This document shows positions 18,188-26,877 of a DNA stretch of 64,000 bases, in pieces. A model generated the notes under the pieces. It did no database searches. It saw only the letters and a list, made by a program, of their open reading frames with translations, and was not told the origin of the DNA. The stretch comes from Campylobacter jejuni (GTDB taxonomy: Bacteria > Campylobacterota > Campylobacteria > Campylobacterales > Campylobacteraceae). Made by a program: the position numbers and the translations under genes. The stretch spans positions 124,001 to 188,000 of the forward strand of contig NZ_LN831025.1 of assembly GCF_001457695.1 (NCBI RefSeq). Direction: 5' to 3'. Position 1 is the first letter of the stretch; each line of letters starts with the position of its first letter.

Positions 18188-18546
18188 ACCCAAGTGAGAT
18201 TAAAAAACTACGCACTGAAAGTATCTTAAAAGAGCTGATCCCTGAAGCTTTAGCAAATTTAGATGATGAAAATTTGAAAAATTTGTGTGTAGTGGATGTA
18301 GAGTGTAAAAAAGGCAGATACGATGCTTTTGTGTATCTTGATAAAATGTTTTTTAATGTTCATGAGCAAGAAAAAATTTTATCTTCTTTAAAAAAGGCAA
18401 GTAGAGCTTTGCAAAATTATTGCATGAGCGAGCAGGGCTGGTATAGGTGTCCGAATTTTCATTTTAAATTTGATGATAGGCTTGAGTATCAAAACCATAT
18501 GGACGCACTTTTTGAAAAAATAAAAAAGGATAAAAATGAATCTTGA
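18184..18546 (+). CDS. rbfA: 30S ribosome-binding factor RbfA
   Basis: A 120-residue RbfA, a KH-fold 30S maturation factor that acts on the 16S rRNA central pseudoknot. The recognisable parts are the [16 protein letters not shown] strand region and the closing [13 protein letters not shown] motif, which matches the family PxLxFxxD region. It overlaps infB by 4 bases and rimP by 11 bases. Confidence 0.92.
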   Translation: MNPSEIKKLRTESILKELIPEALANLDDENLKNLCVVDVECKKGRYDAFVYLDKMFFNVHEQEKILSSLKKASRALQNYCMSEQGWYRCPNFHFKFDDRLEYQNHMDALFEKIKKDKNES

Positions 18547-18958
18547 AGCCCTTTGCAAAGAAGCAGAACTTAGCTTTTATGATGATGAGCTAGTAAGTGA
18601 AAATGGTAAAAAAATTTATAGAATTTATGTGCAAAAAGAAGGCGGGGTAAATCTTGATGATTGTGCAAAGCTTAGTGAAATTTTATCGCCTATTTTTGAT
18701 GTAGAACCACCTGTAAATGGGGAGTATTTTTTAGAAGTATCTTCACCAGGACTTGAAAGAAAACTTAGCAAGATAGAACATTTTGCAAAAAGTATAGGTG
18801 AACTTGTGAAGATCACAACCAATGAAAAAGAAAAATTCGAAGCAAAAATCATTGCTGTAGATGATGAAAATATCACTTTAGAAAATTTAGAAAATAAAGA
18901 AAAAACTACTATAAATTTTAATGATATAAAAAAAGCTAGAACTTTCATACAGTGGTAA
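18536..18958 (+). CDS. rimP: ribosome maturation factor RimP
   Basis: A 140-residue RimP (YhbC family), required for 30S subunit assembly. The conserved NLDDCAKLSEILSP and LEVSSPGLERKL blocks mark the N-terminal domain, with an SH3-like C-terminal domain after them. Normally rimP precedes nusA-infB in many bacteria; here it follows rbfA, as in other Campylobacterota. It is the last gene of the run that began at thrB or earlier. Confidence 0.94.
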   Translation: MNLEALCKEAELSFYDDELVSENGKKIYRIYVQKEGGVNLDDCAKLSEILSPIFDVEPPVNGEYFLEVSSPGLERKLSKIEHFAKSIGELVKITTNEKEKFEAKIIAVDDENITLENLENKEKTTINFNDIKKARTFIQW

Positions 18959-18976
18959 AAATTTAGATTTTTTTTA

Positions 18977-18982
18977 TATAAT
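18977..18982 (+). promoter_or_regulatory. putative -10 box of mcrBC
   Basis: TATAAT in the 56-base space between rimP and the McrB-like gene, 32 bases before its ATG, after a T-rich stretch. Suggests the restriction module has its own promoter. Confidence 0.5.
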
Positions 18983-19014
18983 TAAAATAAAAACAAAAAA
19001 TCAAAAGGCATGCA

Positions 19015-20631
19015 ATGTTAGAAAATAAATGTGATTGGAAAATAAGTAAGGCAGATCAAAATGGTAATGTGTATTATTATTTTCCAAAAGATGAAGATGA
19101 ATTTAAAGAAGCAGTTGTAAAAAATGGCGGTATGAGTGTGTATGTTTATCAAGAAGGTAAATTTATAGATGAATTTCACACAAAAAGTCAAGGTGATAAA
19201 TGGACTTCTTCTATTCTTAATTATTTAAAAACTATGAGTAAAGATGGAGAAATATTTTATAGATATTATAAAAATTGCAAATTTTTTGCTATACCAAAAA
19301 ATACATTTTCTAAAGATGATTTTAAAATTATAAAGGATAATATAAATAATAATATATCCTTAAACCAAATTCTTTATGGGTCTCCAGGGACAGGAAAAAC
19401 TTATCATACTATAGATAAAGCTTTAGAGATTATATCAAAAGAAGAAAAAATACAAATTCCAAGTGAAGATGATAGAATAAATAGAAAAAAAATATTTGAT
19501 GAGTATGTAAAAAATGGACAAATAGTATTTACTACTTTTCATCAAAGCTATGGATATGAAGAATTTGTAGAAGGTATAAAGCCTATAATAGACAATGATG
19601 AAAATTCTCAAGAAGTAAAATATGATGTAAAAGATGGAATTTTTAAAGAACTTTGCGAAAAAGCTTTAGAAAATAGGGATAGTATAAAAAATTTTAATTT
19701 TTATATAGATAAATTAAAAGAAAAAGTAAAAATAGATGATAATAATCCAGAAAAATATTTTGAATTACCAAATACTAAATATTCTATTCAATATAGAAAT
19801 GGAAAAACATTTAGAATTAAATTTGATGATATGAGTAAAAATCATAAAGATTATCCAGTAAGTATAGATAATATAGAAAAATTATATAAAACTTCTAATA
19901 TAGATGAAATATATAATTCAGCATATGTTAGAGCTATATTAAATTATTTAAAATTGCAGGGTTTAGAAGATTACAAAGAAAAAGATGAAAAAGTAAATTT
20001 ACCTTATATAATCATCATCGATGAAATCAATCGTGGTAATGTAAGTAAGATTTTTGGTGAGCTTATAACCTTGATAGAAGCTAGCAAAAGGATAGGTGAA
20101 AAAGAAGAGTTAAAAGTGACTTTGCCTTATAGTGGCAAAGAATTTGGAGTACCTAAAAATGTTTATATCATAGGTACTATGAATACAGCCGATAGAAGCA
20201 TAACTTCTCTTGATACAGCTTTAAGAAGAAGATTTGAATTTATTGAGATGATGCCTGATGTGAGCAAATTATCTATAGATTGTGAAGGTATTAATTTACA
20301 AGAATTATTAAAAGCTATAAACACTCGTATAGAATATTTACTAGATAGAGAAAAAACCATAGGTCATGCATTTTTTATAAGTGTTGAAAATTTAGAAGAT
20401 TTAAAAAAGGTTTTTAAAAATAAAATCATCCCACTTTTGCAAGAGTATTTTTACAATGACTATGCTTTGATTGACGCAGTTTTAAATAAAAATGGTATGT
20501 TGGAAATTAGTGTTGAAAATAAAGATTATTTAAAAAATATGACAGAATTTATAGAAAGCGATAAGATTGTTTATAAATTTAGTGATAGTAATAATTGGAG
20601 TAAAGATACTTTTATAAAAATATATGAATAA
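19015..20631 (+). CDS. mcrB: McrB-like AAA+ GTPase of a McrBC restriction system
   Basis: A 538-residue protein. The first ~110 residues are an uncharacterised DNA-recognition-type domain, and the rest is the AAA+ motor of the McrB family. Walker A GSPGTGKT is at residues 123-129 region, Walker B IIIIDEINRGN is around residues 325-335, and the family-defining sensor MNTADRS is around residue 392. McrB motors translocate on DNA using GTP and, with the McrC nuclease, cut modified DNA. The N-terminal domain sets which modified sequence is recognised and cannot be predicted here. The gene is very AT-rich with many ATA codons compared with its neighbours, suggesting acquisition. It overlaps mcrC by one base. 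Confidence 0.85.
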   Translation: MLENKCDWKISKADQNGNVYYYFPKDEDEFKEAVVKNGGMSVYVYQEGKFIDEFHTKSQGDKWTSSILNYLKTMSKDGEIFYRYYKNCKFFAIPKNTFSKDDFKIIKDNINNNISLNQILYGSPGTGKTYHTIDKALEIISKEEKIQIPSEDDRINRKKIFDEYVKNGQIVFTTFHQSYGYEEFVEGIKPIIDNDENSQEVKYDVKDGIFKELCEKALENRDSIKNFNFYIDKLKEKVKIDDNNPEKYFELPNTKYSIQYRNGKTFRIKFDDMSKNHKDYPVSIDNIEKLYKTSNIDEIYNSAYVRAILNYLKLQGLEDYKEKDEKVNLPYIIIIDEINRGNVSKIFGELITLIEASKRIGEKEELKVTLPYSGKEFGVPKNVYIIGTMNTADRSITSLDTALRRRFEFIEMMPDVSKLSIDCEGINLQELLKAINTRIEYLLDREKTIGHAFFISVENLEDLKKVFKNKIIPLLQEYFYNDYALIDAVLNKNGMLEISVENKDYLKNMTEFIESDKIVYKFSDSNNWSKDTFIKIYE

Positions 20632-21968
20632 TGAAAACAAGTAATACTTTTTCCATCATCGAATACCAAGCTTTTTCTAAAGAAGATTTAAAAGAAATTT
20701 TCAAAGAAAAGGCCGAAGGGTTTTATAAAGAGCTAGAAGACTTTGCAAAAAATAATGAAAATCTTCTAGGCTTTAAAAACAAAAATTCCTTAAAAGCTAA
20801 AAATTATGTCGGCATTATACAGACTAAAAGCGGGGTTTTGGAGATTTTGCCAAAATGCACGAATTTAGATAGTTATAAAAAAGAAGATAGTTCTTCAAAT
20901 CATGACAAAGAAAAACTAAGAAGATGTTATGAATTAGACAATATTTCTAAAAATAATGATTTTTATGAAAAAGATTTTAAATTTAATCCTAAAAATCTTT
21001 TGATAAATATGCTAAAAACCTTAAAAAACTCTCCCTTTAAAAAATCGCAAATTTCATCTTTGCAAAGTTCTAAAATTCCTTTATTTGAAGTGTTTATCAC
21101 TATGTTTTTAGATGAATTTGATAGCGTGTATAAAAAAGGCTTGATGAGATCTTATCTAAGTTGCGAAGAAAATAGGGCTTTTTTAAAGGGAAAATTACTA
21201 TTTAACGAGCATATCAAGCAAAATTTGATACACAAAGAAAGATTTTTTACAAGTAGTGATGAATTTGTGTTAGACATAGCACCCAATCGTTTGATAAAAT
21301 CAACATTAAATTTTTTAAAATCAAAAACAAGTTTGAATAAATTTAGACTTATAAAAGCCATGCAAATGCTTGATGAGGTAGAATTTTCTAAAAATTATGA
21401 AAAAGATTTTAGCTATAAAATTTCAAGACATTTTGATTATTATGAAAACTTGCTTTTGTGGTGTAAAATTTTCTTAAAAAATGAAAGTTTTATGCCTTAT
21501 CATGGTAAAAATGAAGCTTTTACCTTGCTTTTTCCTATGGAGAAAATTTTTGAAGATTATGTAGCTTATATGCTAAAAAAAGTAAATTCAACTCAAGATA
21601 TTAAAATCCAAAGCAGTGGAAAGTATCTAATCTCAAAAAATGATGAAAATTGTTTCATGTTAAAGCCTGATTTATATATAGAAAATAAAATGATCCTAGA
21701 TACCAAATGGAAAATTCCAAATGATAGTGAAGATGAGAAAAAACAGGGTATAGCACAAAGCGATTTGTATCAAATGTTTGCTTATGCTTGCAAATTTAAA
21801 ATTTATGATATTAAACTTGTGTATCCTTTATGTGAGAAAACTCAAGATTTACAAAGAAAAATCGCAGAAAAATTTTTTGTTTTTAAGGCAAGCGAGCATT
21901 TGTATTTTAAAGAACAAAGGCAAAAAGATATAAAAGTGCAAGTGTTTTTTGCACCTTTACCTTTTTAA
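20631..21968 (+). CDS. mcrC: McrC-like nuclease subunit
   Basis: A 445-residue McrC-family protein. It supplies the nuclease of the McrBC system and stimulates the McrB GTPase. The N-terminal part has the family's early beta-rich region (IIQTKSGVLEILPK about residue 63), and the C-terminal PD-(D/E)xK nuclease core reads LKPDLYIENKMILDTKWK (D...D-x-K arrangement), followed by a helix QSDLYQMFAYA typical of McrC. It starts one base into the mcrB stop, so both are made together. The 3' end overlaps the convergent znuB gene by 12 bases. Confidence 0.85.
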   Translation: MKTSNTFSIIEYQAFSKEDLKEIFKEKAEGFYKELEDFAKNNENLLGFKNKNSLKAKNYVGIIQTKSGVLEILPKCTNLDSYKKEDSSSNHDKEKLRRCYELDNISKNNDFYEKDFKFNPKNLLINMLKTLKNSPFKKSQISSLQSSKIPLFEVFITMFLDEFDSVYKKGLMRSYLSCEENRAFLKGKLLFNEHIKQNLIHKERFFTSSDEFVLDIAPNRLIKSTLNFLKSKTSLNKFRLIKAMQMLDEVEFSKNYEKDFSYKISRHFDYYENLLLWCKIFLKNESFMPYHGKNEAFTLLFPMEKIFEDYVAYMLKKVNSTQDIKIQSSGKYLISKNDENCFMLKPDLYIENKMILDTKWKIPNDSEDEKKQGIAQSDLYQMFAYACKFKIYDIKLVYPLCEKTQDLQRKIAEKFFVFKASEHLYFKEQRQKDIKVQVFFAPLPF

Positions 21969-22760
21969 AAATTTCCCTATCAAATGCATTAAAAAACCAA
22001 AGCAAGCTACAGCTATGATGCAAGCACCGCTTGAGAGATTAAGATAATAGCTAAGTATAAGTCCTAAAACACAAAAAATCATACTTAAAAAACTTGCCAA
22101 AATCATGATAAAGCCAAGTCTTTTAGTAAAATTTTCAGCAATAAAGCTTGGGATACTAAGTAAAGCCATAACCAAAATAAGCCCTACAAGGCGTATAGAA
22201 ATAACTATACAAAAAGCCATAAGGGCGATTAAAAGATAATGAAAAAAACTTGTATTGATACCACGAACTTTTGCAAATTCCGCATCAAAGCTTAATGCTT
22301 CAAATTGTCTATAAAATAAAAAGATCAAAAGTATCACCACGCTATCAACCAAAGCCATAAGCCATAAATCTTGTGTTCCTACAGCCAAAATGCTCCCAAA
22401 AAGATAAGCCATTAAATCTGTGTTATAACTAGGGCTTAAATCGATTAAAATAATCCCAACAGCCATTCCAAAAGCCCAGATTACAGCGATAATACTATCA
22501 CTTCTGTGTTCATAGCGTTTAGCTAAAAAAGCTACTAAAAAAGCCAAAAATAAAGTAAATATTCCCGTGCTTAATAAAATGGGCAAAGAGAAATAAAAAG
22601 CTATACCTATACCACCAAAAGCCCCATGTGTTATACCTCCAGCCATAGAAAAAAGGCGATTTATCATCACCAAAGTGCCTATGATCCCACAAGCTATACT
22701 GACTAAAATCGCTCCTAGTAAAGCATTTTGAAAAAAGGTGAAATTTAAAATTTCAAGCAT
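21957..22760 (-). CDS. znuB: zinc ABC transporter permease ZnuB
   Basis: A 267-residue membrane protein of the ABC-3 family (ZnuB/MntB type) with about 8-9 hydrophobic segments. Conserved features are the GGITHGAFGGIGIAF loop near residue 40 and the cytoplasmic coupling stretch following FAKVRGINT. It forms the inner-membrane channel for Zn(II) with ZnuC and ZnuA, encoded upstream in the same operon. It overlaps znuC by 8 bases and ends 12 bases inside the convergent mcrC gene, with no terminator between. Confidence 0.9.
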   Translation of the reverse strand: MLEILNFTFFQNALLGAILVSIACGIIGTLVMINRLFSMAGGITHGAFGGIGIAFYFSLPILLSTGIFTLFLAFLVAFLAKRYEHRSDSIIAVIWAFGMAVGIILIDLSPSYNTDLMAYLFGSILAVGTQDLWLMALVDSVVILLIFLFYRQFEALSFDAEFAKVRGINTSFFHYLLIALMAFCIVISIRLVGLILVMALLSIPSFIAENFTKRLGFIMILASFLSMIFCVLGLILSYYLNLSSGACIIAVACFGFLMHLIGKFLKR

Positions 22761-23607
22761 TATTTTCCTTTGAAAATTTTAAACAAAAATTTTCTTTTTT
22801 AAATTCTGTTTTTTTCAAATTTCTTCTTGTAAATTCTTGTTCGCATAGTTTTTTACTATCGCAATTTTCTTCATCGCAAAAACAAGTATTTAAACTCATT
22901 TCTACATCACAAAAATGAGAGTGGTTTTCGTATAAATGTTTTAAAAATGAACTTTTTTCTTTTTCTTTAGTGTTGGTATGTAAGAAAAGTTCTTTGTTTA
23001 AATGTGCAATTTTATCGCTATAAGCTAATACAAGGTTGATATCGTGACAAATGAGTAAAATTCCCATGCCTTTTTGGTGCAAAGAGCTTAGAAGTTCAAA
23101 AATTTGTATAGCAGACTTGTTATCAACGCTTGCGGTAGGTTCATCTAAAATAAGCATCTTACATTCACTAGCTAAGGCTCTTGCGATAAAAACACGTTGT
23201 CTTTGTCCTCCGCTTAGAGAATCAATTGTTTTGTTCCAAAATTTTTCCATTCCTACACTTTTTAAAGCTTGCATAGCTTTTTCTTTATCTTTTTTCCCAT
23301 AAAAACCAAAAATTTTTTTACTTACAAGTCCCATAAGAACGATTTCAAGTACTCTTGGACAAAAATTAGGATTGGCTAGAGTGTGTTGAGGAACATAGCC
23401 TATTTCTTTTCTTTGAAGAGCTTTGAAATGGATTTCATTTTTGGATTTTAAAAGTCCTAAGATAAGTTTTACGAGTGTTGATTTTCCTGCACCATTTGGA
23501 CCTATGATAGAGAGAAAGTCTTTATTGTCATAGTTAAGATTGATGTTTTTTAAGATGATTTCATTATCATAAGCGTAGTTTAGATTAGAAATTTCAAAAA
23601 AAAGCAT
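22753..23607 (-). CDS. znuC: zinc ABC transporter ATP-binding protein ZnuC
   Basis: A 284-residue ABC ATPase. Walker A GPNGAGKST is around residue 36, the signature LSGGQRQR around residue 129, Walker B LILDEPTA and the switch His (LLICHD) follow. ATG 23607 is preferred to the TTG one codon earlier. The C-terminal tail from about residue 230 is unusual: it holds roughly seven cysteines (HSHFCDVE, TCFCDEENCDSKKLCE, ENFCLKF) beyond the normal ATPase core, which could bind metal. It lies between znuA and znuB in a zinc-uptake operon. Confidence 0.92.
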   Translation of the reverse strand: MLFFEISNLNYAYDNEIILKNINLNYDNKDFLSIIGPNGAGKSTLVKLILGLLKSKNEIHFKALQRKEIGYVPQHTLANPNFCPRVLEIVLMGLVSKKIFGFYGKKDKEKAMQALKSVGMEKFWNKTIDSLSGGQRQRVFIARALASECKMLILDEPTASVDNKSAIQIFELLSSLHQKGMGILLICHDINLVLAYSDKIAHLNKELFLHTNTKEKEKSSFLKHLYENHSHFCDVEMSLNTCFCDEENCDSKKLCEQEFTRRNLKKTEFKKENFCLKFSKENNA

Positions 23608-23619
23608 CAAAAAACCTGA

Positions 23620-24510
23620 TTATAAATTATGAGAAAAGGCATCAGCAGTTTTTAAAAGCTCATTTTCCCAATCATAAGATAAATGATCTATTTTGTAAAT
23701 TTTTGCATCACATTCTTTAGCAAGTGTTTTTGCTGCATTTTCAGGGAAACCATTTTGAACAAAAATGACTTTTAAATTTTTATCTTTCATTAGAGTGATA
23801 AGTTTTTGCAAATCTTTGCTTTTTGGTTCCTTGCCTAAAATTTCTACAGGAATTTGTGTAAGATTATAGCGTTTTGCAAAATATGTCCAAGAAGGATGAT
23901 AAACTACAAATTCTCTATTTTTTAATTTTTCTAATTTTGAGGCAATTTGTAAATTTAAACTATTTAATTCTGCTAAAAATTTATCTAAATTTTCTTTATA
24001 TAAATTTTCATTTTGTGGATATTTTTGAATTAAGGTGTCATAAATATTTAAAGCCATAGTTTGGACTAAAATAGGATCTAGCCAAGTATGAGGATCAAAA
24101 TGCTCATGTTCGTGGTGTTCATGCTCATGAGAGTGTTCGTGTGTATCATGAGTTTGAATCAAAGCTATGTTTTTTTGCATATTTACAACTTGAAGTTTTG
24201 GAAAATTTTGTTTAAATTTATCCGTAAAAACTTTTTCAAATTCTAAGCCTATAGTGAAATAAATATCACTTTTTTCAAGTTTTTTCATAGTACTTGGTTT
24301 AAATTCAAAATTATGCTCATTGCTATTTGGGGGCAAAATAACATTGACATCTAGAGTATTTGCAGCTATTTTTTTAACAAAAAATGCTTGAGGTGCTATA
24401 CTGACACTAACTAAATTGCTACTAGTATTTTGTTCTTGCTCTAAATTTTTAGCTTGTGTGAAAGTGTAAAATATCCCTAAAGATAAGATAAATAATATAA
24501 TTTTTTTCAA
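23620..24510 (-). CDS. znuA: zinc-binding periplasmic protein ZnuA
   Basis: A 296-residue cluster A-I metal-binding protein with a signal peptide (MKKIILFILSLGIFYTFTQA). A His-rich loop (HDTHEHSHEHEHHEHEHF, about residues 121-138) is the hallmark of zinc rather than manganese carriers in this family. The HNFEFKPS and YHPSWTYF histidine positions are probable zinc ligands. It is the first gene of znuACB. The 252 bases upstream, shared with the divergent chemoreceptor gene, should hold its promoter; I see no clear Zur or Fur box. Confidence 0.95.
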   Translation of the reverse strand: MKKIILFILSLGIFYTFTQAKNLEQEQNTSSNLVSVSIAPQAFFVKKIAANTLDVNVILPPNSNEHNFEFKPSTMKKLEKSDIYFTIGLEFEKVFTDKFKQNFPKLQVVNMQKNIALIQTHDTHEHSHEHEHHEHEHFDPHTWLDPILVQTMALNIYDTLIQKYPQNENLYKENLDKFLAELNSLNLQIASKLEKLKNREFVVYHPSWTYFAKRYNLTQIPVEILGKEPKSKDLQKLITLMKDKNLKVIFVQNGFPENAAKTLAKECDAKIYKIDHLSYDWENELLKTADAFSHNL

Positions 24511-24686
24511 AATATTTCCTTTGATATAAATTTTTTTAAATTATAACTTAAATTATAACGATATTAAGCTTAATATTTATAGAATTTTCGAAGCGATATT
24601 TATTTAAATAAAAATAATAAATATAAATTAATTTAAATATTTATTAAATTAATTTTTTATAACTTTTAAATTTAAGTAAAAATTTA

Positions 24687-24704
24687 TTTTTTTTTTTTTA
24701 TAAT
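24687..24704 (+). promoter_or_regulatory. T13 tract abutting a -10 box for the chemoreceptor gene
   Basis: A run of 13 T (24687-24699) leads into TATAAT (24699-24704), 58 bases before the start of the chemoreceptor gene. The ribosome site AAAGGAG is at 24746-24752. The run fills the spacer where a -35 region would be, so a length change could alter transcription. Confidence 0.55.
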
Positions 24705-24762
24705 TCTAAAACTTTATGTAGATATCTCTATAAAATAATATTTAGAAAGGAGCGCTTAAATT

Positions 24763-26742
24763 ATGAAAAGCGTAAAATTGAAGGTTACACTGATTGCAAA
24801 TTTAATCACGGTAGTGTGTTTGGTAATTTTAGGTGTTATAACATTTATGTTTGTAAAGCAAGAAATTTTTCATGAAGTTGTGAATGCTGAAATAAATTAT
24901 GTTAAAACGGCTAAAAATTCTATAGAGTCTTTTAAGGCAAGAAATTCTTTAGCTCTTGAAAGTTTGGCTAAAAGCATTTTAAAGCATCCCGTAGAACAGT
25001 TGGATAACCAAGATGCTTTAATGCATTATGTTGGAAAAGATTTAAAGAAATTTAGAGATGCTGGAAGATTCTTAGCAGTTTATATCGCTCAACCAAATGG
25101 CGAACTTGTTGTAAGCGATCCAGACTCTGATGCTAAAAATTTAGATTTTGGAACTTATGGAAAAGCTGATAATTATGATGCTAGAACAAGAGAATATTAT
25201 ATAGAAGCAGTTAAAACAAATAAACTTTATATTACCCCATCTTATATTGATGTAACTACAAATTTACCTTGCTTTACATATTCTATTCCGCTTTATAAAG
25301 ATGGTAAATTTATAGGAGTTTTGGCTATAGATGTTCTTGCAGCAGATTTGCAAGCTGAATTTGAAAATTTACCAGGTAGAATTTTTGTATTTGATGAAGA
25401 AAATAAAGTATTTGTTTCTACAGATAAAACTCTTTTGCAACAAGGTTATGATATTAGTACTATTGCAAATCTTGCAAAAACCAAGAAAGATTTTGAACCT
25501 TTTGAGTATACTAGACTAAAAGATGGTGGTGAAAGATTTGCTGTGTGTGTAAAAGTTTCTGGAATTTATACTGCTTGCGGTGCAAAGCCAATAGAACAAA
25601 TAGAGGCTCCAGTTATAAAAGCTGCATTTATTCAAGCCATTGTTGTCATTATTGTAGTAGTATTTAGCGTCATCCTCCTTTATTTCATCGTATCAAAATA
25701 CCTCTCCCCACTTGCAGCTATCCAAACAGGTTTAACTTCATTCTTTGACTTTATCAACCATAAAACAAAAAATGTTTCTACTATAGAAGTAAAAAGCAAT
25801 GATGAATTTGGACAAATCTCAAATGCTATCAATGAAAACATTCTTGCTACTAAAAGAGGTTTAGAACAAGACAATCAAGCCGTTAAAGAATCAGTTGAAA
25901 CTGTTCATGTAGTAGAAGGTGGTAATTTAACAGCAAGAATTACTGCTAATCCAAGAAACCCACAATTAATAGAATTAAAAAATGTTCTAAATAGACTTCT
26001 TGATGCTTTACAAGCTAGAGTAGGTTCTGATATGAATGAAATTCAAAGAGTATTTAATAGTTATAAATCTCTTGACTTTACCACTGAAGTAAAAGATGCC
26101 AATGGAGCTGTAGAGGTAACTACTAATGCACTAGGACAAGAAATCATTAAAATGCTAAAACAAAGTTCAGACTTTGCTAATGCTTTAGCTAATGAAAGTG
26201 GAAAATTACAAACTGCTGTTCAAAGCTTAACTACTTCTTCAAATTCTCAAGCAGCTTCTTTAGAAGAAACTGCAGCAGCTTTAGAAGAGATCACTTCTTC
26301 TATGCAAAATGTTTCAGTTAAAACTAGTGATGTTATCGCTCAATCTGAAGAGATTAAAAATGTTACAGGTATTATAGGTGATATTGCAGATCAAATCAAT
26401 CTTTTAGCTTTAAATGCAGCTATTGAAGCAGCTCGTGCTGGAGAACATGGTAGAGGCTTTGCGGTTGTGGCTGATGAAGTTAGAAAACTAGCTGAAAGAA
26501 CTCAAAAGTCTTTATCAGAAATTGAAGCTAATACTAATTTACTTGTTCAATCTATCAATGATATGGCAGAAAGTATTAAAGAACAAACTGCAGGTATCAC
26601 TCAAATCAATGATAGTGTAGCTCAAATTGATCAAACTACTAAAGATAATGTTGAAATTGCTAATGAATCAGCTATTATTTCTAGTACAGTAAGTGATATA
26701 GCTAATAATATCTTAGAAGATGTTAAGAAGAAGAGGTTTTAA
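24763..26742 (+). CDS. methyl-accepting chemotaxis receptor (Tlp group A)
   Basis: A 659-residue chemoreceptor. An N-terminal membrane helix (about residues 10-30), a periplasmic dCache-type sensor (about 35-280, with [17 protein letters not shown] and [12 protein letters not shown]), a second membrane helix (about 285-308), a HAMP domain and the cytoplasmic coiled coil with the signalling tip [20 protein letters not shown] (about residue 546) are in order. It signals to CheA/CheW/CheV. It lacks a C-terminal CheR/CheB-binding pentapeptide and ends KKKRF. By position it matches the gene called tlp2 in C. jejuni; its cytoplasmic half is expected to be nearly identical to that of other Tlps. The ligand cannot be read from sequence. 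Confidence 0.93.
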   Translation: MKSVKLKVTLIANLITVVCLVILGVITFMFVKQEIFHEVVNAEINYVKTAKNSIESFKARNSLALESLAKSILKHPVEQLDNQDALMHYVGKDLKKFRDAGRFLAVYIAQPNGELVVSDPDSDAKNLDFGTYGKADNYDARTREYYIEAVKTNKLYITPSYIDVTTNLPCFTYSIPLYKDGKFIGVLAIDVLAADLQAEFENLPGRIFVFDEENKVFVSTDKTLLQQGYDISTIANLAKTKKDFEPFEYTRLKDGGERFAVCVKVSGIYTACGAKPIEQIEAPVIKAAFIQAIVVIIVVVFSVILLYFIVSKYLSPLAAIQTGLTSFFDFINHKTKNVSTIEVKSNDEFGQISNAINENILATKRGLEQDNQAVKESVETVHVVEGGNLTARITANPRNPQLIELKNVLNRLLDALQARVGSDMNEIQRVFNSYKSLDFTTEVKDANGAVEVTTNALGQEIIKMLKQSSDFANALANESGKLQTAVQSLTTSSNSQAASLEETAAALEEITSSMQNVSVKTSDVIAQSEEIKNVTGIIGDIADQINLLALNAAIEAARAGEHGRGFAVVADEVRKLAERTQKSLSEIEANTNLLVQSINDMAESIKEQTAGITQINDSVAQIDQTTKDNVEIANESAIISSTVSDIANNILEDVKKKRF

Positions 26743-26750
26743 AACTTCAA

Positions 26751-26784
26751 TTTATACCTAGTGAAAAACTAGGTATAAATTTTT
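26751..26784 (+). terminator. intrinsic terminator after the chemoreceptor gene
   Basis: A perfect 12-bp stem, TTTATACCTAGT (26751-26762) and ACTAGGTATAAA (26768-26779), with loop GAAAA, followed by TTTTT. It starts 8 bases after the stop codon. Confidence 0.85.
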
Positions 26785-26809
26785 CCTTCAATTTAAATTT
26801 TTCATCAAA

Positions 26810-26825
26810 GTTTCTAAAAAGTTTC
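26810..26825 (+). promoter_or_regulatory. pho box (PhosR site) upstream of phoX
   Basis: GTTTCTAAAAAGTTTC, an exact match to the C. jejuni pho box pattern GTTTC-N-AAAA-N-GTTTC bound by the PhosS/PhosR two-component system under phosphate limitation. It occupies the -35 position: a -10-like TATACT lies at 26836-26841, 10 bases downstream, and the phoX ATG at 26878. Confidence 0.88.
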
Positions 26826-26877
26826 CAAATATTTTTATACTTCCATTGTTTTAAATTTTAATATGGAGTAAAAACAA

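Noticed and set aside
22915-22990. Frameshift in znuC to explain the Cys-rich tail
   Set aside because: The tail continues in the same frame to a stop that overlaps znuB in the normal way, so it is likely real.
24100-24150. His-rich short repeats in znuA as a DNA repeat or CRISPR
   Set aside because: They encode the metal-binding loop of ZnuA; spacing is irregular.
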